From Lithospermum erythrorhizon (lineage: Eukaryota > Streptophyta > Magnoliopsida > Boraginales > Boraginaceae): DNA of 64,000 nt. The DNA lies in the NCBI GenBank assembly GCA_019722365.1, contig JADFUC010002139.1, forward strand, positions 1 to 64,000. The letters run 5' to 3'. The position numbers and the translations under genes are program-made. The notes beneath the pieces are model-generated. The model did no database searches. It saw nothing but the letters and a program-made list of their open reading frames with translations, and was not told the origin of the DNA. Positions 60,121 to 64,000 of the stretch are shown here, piece after piece. Every line of letters begins with the position of its first letter. Position 1 is the first letter of the stretch.

Positions 60121-62830
60121 TAATTCTGGATTTTGGATTCAAGCGCATCAAGCTTCATACTACTCCCACGAGATATAATGATGAAATATATAGCCGAGAT
60201 TATGGGACGGTTCATCTTGGCCGGGCTGGGTGAACCACTGAAGATTAAGTGGTATGGAGATGTTAACTTGAAGTCACAAACAAATTTCTACATGGAAATC
60301 GACAAAAAGTAAGACACGTACTAAAGTCATAAAAGCTTTGATCTTCAAGTACGCTTGATGATGGCTATCGAACAACGCTCGTGATGGCAATCGGAAAGTA
60401 GCACGCGAGCAATGATCGTGAGTTTCTGGTCGTGGCATTTGGCACGTTGTGACCTAACCGAGTGTTCTCTAAAGTATTATAGCCGCCGGAAGTTCTCGGT
60501 AGAAGACAAAGTCATGCACAATCGCTGGCCATGGCAAGGAGTGAAAGGTATGAAATTGCTTGTCTCAATGATTTAATACCTCGGGATGAAGTCTCGTTGA
60601 TCATCATATCTCTGAAAGTCATGGCTGGAAAGAAAAGGCCGCTTTGTTAAATCGGGCCGTTTAAAACCGATAGGTTTTGGTTAGTTCGGGCTGCATGTAT
60701 TGTGGACCCGCGACCGTCAAGTTCTCGGGAGTGTTCACTATATTATGTAACCTTCTACTGGATGATGCAACTAGAAGGTTCGGGGTTTATTTCATGAAAC
60801 ACAAATCAAGTTTATGGAATCTTCAAGAACCGGAAATTATGGTCGGTAACGATCGGGCTGAAGTAGCGGTTTCAGATCGATAACGGGGTGAATATACGAT
60901 AGTGATTTCAAACAATACCGTGGTTTAATGGAATCGTAATGCGAAGACTATTCCGGGAACACCCTAACAAACGGAGTAGCCGGTAGAACGAATTTAATGC
61001 TAAAATGAGCGTTGCTCGAGGCGAGGTTACATTCGATTACCTCGCATATTTTAATGGATGCAATCAATACCGCAAATTTTCGACACACGAGGACCGCCTT
61101 TAGGAGTTTAAAATTCCCGAAGAAGTTTGGAGTTCAAGAAGGTAAACTTATCTTTCCCTGGTAGCATTCGGTCACAGAAATGTATGTTCATGCATGCAAA
61201 TGCGAATAAGCTCGATGCAAATCTAGTATTTGTTATTTTATTGGTTACGGCGACGCCGAGACGGGATATCGGTTCTAAGGACTTAACGAACCGAAGATCA
61301 CATTTAGTAAAGATGTGATCTTTAATGAAGAGGCATGTATAAAGATGCATGTATGCGCTGGAGAGTGTTAAAAGGTCATGTACTGCAATTCCGAGGAAAA
61401 ATGCACTGGTTCTTCCAAAGTATAATCTGGGATTATGCCCCTACCCGTAAAATAATCCAAAGATCCTTTTTGCCGACACATGCCACCGCTGAGGAGGTTG
61501 GCATTGACGGTTACATGAAGCCGAGGATACGGAAAAACACTTTCCTCGATTAATTATACAAGAGGATGAACACCCGGAGTCCCGTGAAGATCGTGAAAAG
61601 AAAGCAAAGATACTAACCAAAGGTATTCTCCATCCGCTAATTTATTTGTTAATCACAAAGGCGCAGCCTGCCGCTATGACGGCTAAAGACAATGTGTTGA
61701 TGCAATTAAGTGAATTAGCAATGAAGAGGAGACGGAGTCATTGATGACAAATATGACACGGAGTCGTTGGGAACCGCCGAATAGCCGAAAAAGAATATCA
61801 AGGTAACGTAATGGGCCCATCTAATCGCGGTACAATGTGACGGGTAGTAAACGCTACAAGGTCGATTGGTTGTCAAAGGGTTTCAAAGGTAAGGAAGGCA
61901 TCGACTACACCGAATATTCACCGTCAAACTAGTGACAATCGAATCGCTCTTGGGTCAGTAGCTATAGCGGATAATCAGACCTTCATCGTATGGATGTAAA
62001 ACCGCTTTTATACGCGATCCGGATGGTGAAATATTCATGAAGCAACCTCAAGGCTTTGAGGTTAAAGGAAAGAGCATTTGGTCTGAAACTTCGGAAGAGC
62101 TTGTATGGCTTGAAACAAGCTCCAAGGCAGTGGAACATAACCTTTGATAATTTTATGAAGAAGTTCTAAGCTCGCGGGAGATGCGAGACCGACCACCGCC
62201 GTTATACGTAGAGGTTTGAAAAAGACTATGTACTCCTACCCTTTATGTGGACGAGATATGTTGATAAAGGGAGCCGATTTGTACAAGATAAATATGTTGA
62301 AAAAAGAGTTATCAAGGAATTAAGAATGAAAAGACCTAGGGCGACGCAGCAAATTGGGATTTAGACAATCGTGAGATCGACTTTCCGAGATTAACATGTG
62401 AAGAATAATTTCAAGAAGGTGATCGCCGGTTCAAATATGTCGATGCAAAACCGTAAGTACCTGATACTTCTCATTTCAATTATTCAGATCAATCACCGAG
62501 ATCATGTGATGAATAAATGCGACATGGATATGCCTTATGCTTCAAGTAGTGAGGGGTAGCCTTATGTATGCAATGGTGTACTAGACTGGGATATCGGCAT
62601 ACGCAAAGCAGTGAGTCGTTAGTAGATATATGTTCAACTCAGTAGAGAACATTGAAGTCAAGGATTTTAAGATACCCAATGGTAGCGTCAAAAAGGCTTT
62701 GTGTTTCCGAAAACTGAGCATGGGGTCATAGATGCCGACAATGGTATGTTGATAGTAGAAAATCTACTAAAATGTGAAGGGCGGCCGCCGTAATGGTGCT
62801 CAAGACGGGACGGAAATGTCTCTCGCCGAG
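60120..62830 (+). pseudogene. pol of element E (protease, integrase, reverse transcriptase, partial RNase H)
   Basis: Protease: WILDSSASS-type site near 60127-60155 with DSGAS degraded. Integrase: GPATVKF, then LLDDATRRFGVYFMKHKS (60701-60805). Reverse transcriptase: KEGIDYTEYS (about 61887-61918), MKQPQGFEVKGKSIW (about 62038-62082), LKQAPRQW (about 62112-62136) and a LYVDDM-like site near 62236-62262. Then VPYASS..LMYAM (about 62531-62575) and the RNase H opening. Order and motifs are those of Tork-type copia. Small indels occur roughly every 50-100 bases. Confidence 0.8.
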
Positions 62831-62862
62831 TATCGCTGAGGTCAAGAGCAGCATTTTTGGGC

Positions 62863-63440
62863 TGTGAAAATCGCATCGAGAGTGGCATCGAGACCTGAGG
62901 CCCTCAGCGGGGTCCCGGCGCACCGTAAGAGAGCGCCTGCCGGACCTCGCTCGAGAGCCCTTCGAGAGTCGTTGAGCCTATCAGACCCCCTCGCCCCCGA
63001 TTTCGGGTCTCGATGAACGCCAGACGCCACGTAACTGAGGCGGTTTTGCCCCTTTATTACCTTATTTTGACCTGCCAGCTGTAGTTTTCCTATAAATAGA
63101 CGCTATTTCTTATGGTGGTCTGACATCACAAAATAAACATCCAAAACAATTTCTAGAGAGAATATTGTTGGAATCATCTCAATAATATTATGTAGGTTTT
63201 GTAATCGGTGAATACTAAGTTATAAAGTATTACTCAATTGAGTGTTCTAGCTTGATAGGTAATTGTAACAATCTTCCGGTTTGATTATTAGTGGATTTCG
63301 CAGCAGCTAAGAATGTGATCGACTCTTTCAGAAAATGAGGGGAACCTAGATAAATCGTGTGTTATTTATTTTTCCGCAATTTACTTCACGTTATCATTGT
63401 CCTTAGCTCGTGATTAAAGTTAAAGCCTATATTCACATCG
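62863..63440 (+). repeat. right LTR of element E
   Basis: Begins TGTGAAAATCGCATCGAGAG after a T/G tract and ends CCTATATTCACATCG. The hairpin seen in the left copy is weaker here (AGACCCC with GGGTCTCG, about 62983-63012). The TATA context is TTTTCCTATAAATAGA near 63086-63100. Confidence 0.9.
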
Positions 63441-64000
63441 CCTTTTAAGAATTTGTTCTAAGGTGAAAATGATCAAACGCCAGACATCAAGTATCAAGTA
63501 CCCTTAGCAACTGGAAATCGGCGAAAGTAATATATCGTGGGACTACATCGAGGATACCCCTCAAGAAGAAGCAGAACCCTGTAGATCTCAAGCGCCCAAA
63601 TCTAATATCATCATAATTGTTACAAAGGGAAACTAAGCCGACGGTTCCCATTAACGCCTTTCCAAAGGAACGATCACAATCGAAACTTCTTCACCACATC
63701 CAAAAAATTTCTCCAGAAGCTTCTGACACAAACTCTAGAACTAGATCAAGAAGCGACAAGTTTTGATTCCCGCTGCTAGAGCTTCTCTTTCCATCGAAAA
63801 GCAAACTTCTATCAATTAGATCATTCAAGTATTCCAAGCCCAGATTTTCCATGAAGGACTCGAGGGGTTCCTGACAAATAACCCCCGCCAATCCATTGCC
63901 TCGACTAACACACTAACCTCAATCTCTAAACCTCCTCGGGAAAGCTCCCCATGTTAAACAGGTTTTGTGAACAGTGTTGTCCATAACCTAATCCAATATC
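63441..64000 (-). pseudogene. NLR resistance gene, NB-ARC/winged-helix to first LRR part
   Basis: From the right window edge, the minus strand shows NLR text in shifting frames: NMGSFPEEV-type (about 63957-63930), matching the FPED motif at the start of the winged helix; then PLESFMENLGLEYLNDLIDRSLL (63870-63802), the (A)EEYLxxLIxRSL motif of NLRs; then about 63510-63480 FQLLRVLD, the first LRR. The gene is cut there by element E and continues at 58674. It also extends beyond the window, so the CC and most of the NB-ARC domain (P-loop, kinase 2) cannot be seen. Confidence 0.8.

Larger units (their letters stand above)
58675..63440 (+). mobile_element. Ty1/copia retrotransposon E (Tork/Tnt1-like), inserted in the NLR gene
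   Basis: LTRs at 58675-59266 (592 bp) and 62863-63440 (578 bp) enclose 3.6 kb in plus orientation: primer-binding site, gag, protease with SSASF, integrase, reverse transcriptase and the beginning of RNase H. It opens the NLR reading in opposite sense. The RNase H end and most 3' non-coding sequence are missing: the DADN..VDSRKST motif (about 62732-62758) is only ~105 bp before the right LTR. No target-site duplication is obvious (TAAGC left, CCTTT right). Every domain carries frameshifts. LTRs differ by many short indels. Confidence 0.9.

Overview
The window looks like nuclear DNA from a dicotyledonous plant. It is AT-rich, has few genes, and most recognisable sequence is transposon-derived. 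The genes have plant introns: a photosystem I antenna gene (Lhca4), a 20S proteasome beta-3 gene, an ADNT1-type mitochondrial adenine nucleotide carrier (broken), and an NLR resistance gene of the R1/late-blight type (broken). R1-type NLRs and the overall character suggest an asterid such as Lamiales or Solanales; this is inference.

Layout: 1-4500 holds a decayed plus-strand Ty1/copia element (A) and its probable 3' LTR. 4500-13030 is AT-rich intergenic DNA with a Stowaway-like MITE, a hAT transposase tail (7023-7330), small tandem duplications and a G-rich telomere-like repeat (9681-9960). 13036-16840 is an intron-containing ADNT1-like carrier gene with frameshifts, stops and no last exon. 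17000-19500 has unassigned gene fragments and a 7-copy minisatellite. 20003-25109 is copia-type element B, with LTRs but no pol that I can recognise. 25100-34900 is mostly AT-rich DNA with an unassigned two-exon fragment (27218-27720), a tRNA-derived/SINE-like patch and TATAAT-type arrays. 34921-36060 is a ~175-bp minisatellite just downstream of the intact proteasome gene (36333-36947, minus), whose probable leader region runs to about 38340.

40680-55605 is a nested transposon block: a minus-strand copia element (D) split inside gag by a plus-strand copia element (C, 44992-53460). C shares its LTR family and a 3' block with B. D's outer LTR ends only about 250 bp before the Lhca4 start codon (55860-56826, three exons, intact). 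The right end (57400-64000) is a minus-strand NLR gene interrupted at its first LRRs by a Tork/Tnt1-like copia element (E, 58675-63440) that retains both LTRs, a primer-binding site and TATA boxes.

Only Lhca4 and the proteasome gene look functional. The transposon reading frames are broken mainly by one- to few-base indels. That could be real decay, or residual sequencing/polishing error in repeats, so frame breaks in repeats should be treated with caution. I found no CRISPR array, operon, phage or bacterial gene. The most interesting structures are the nested C-in-D insertion beside Lhca4, the disruption of the NLR by E, the B/C pair as possible non-autonomous and autonomous partners, and several uncatalogued tandem repeats.
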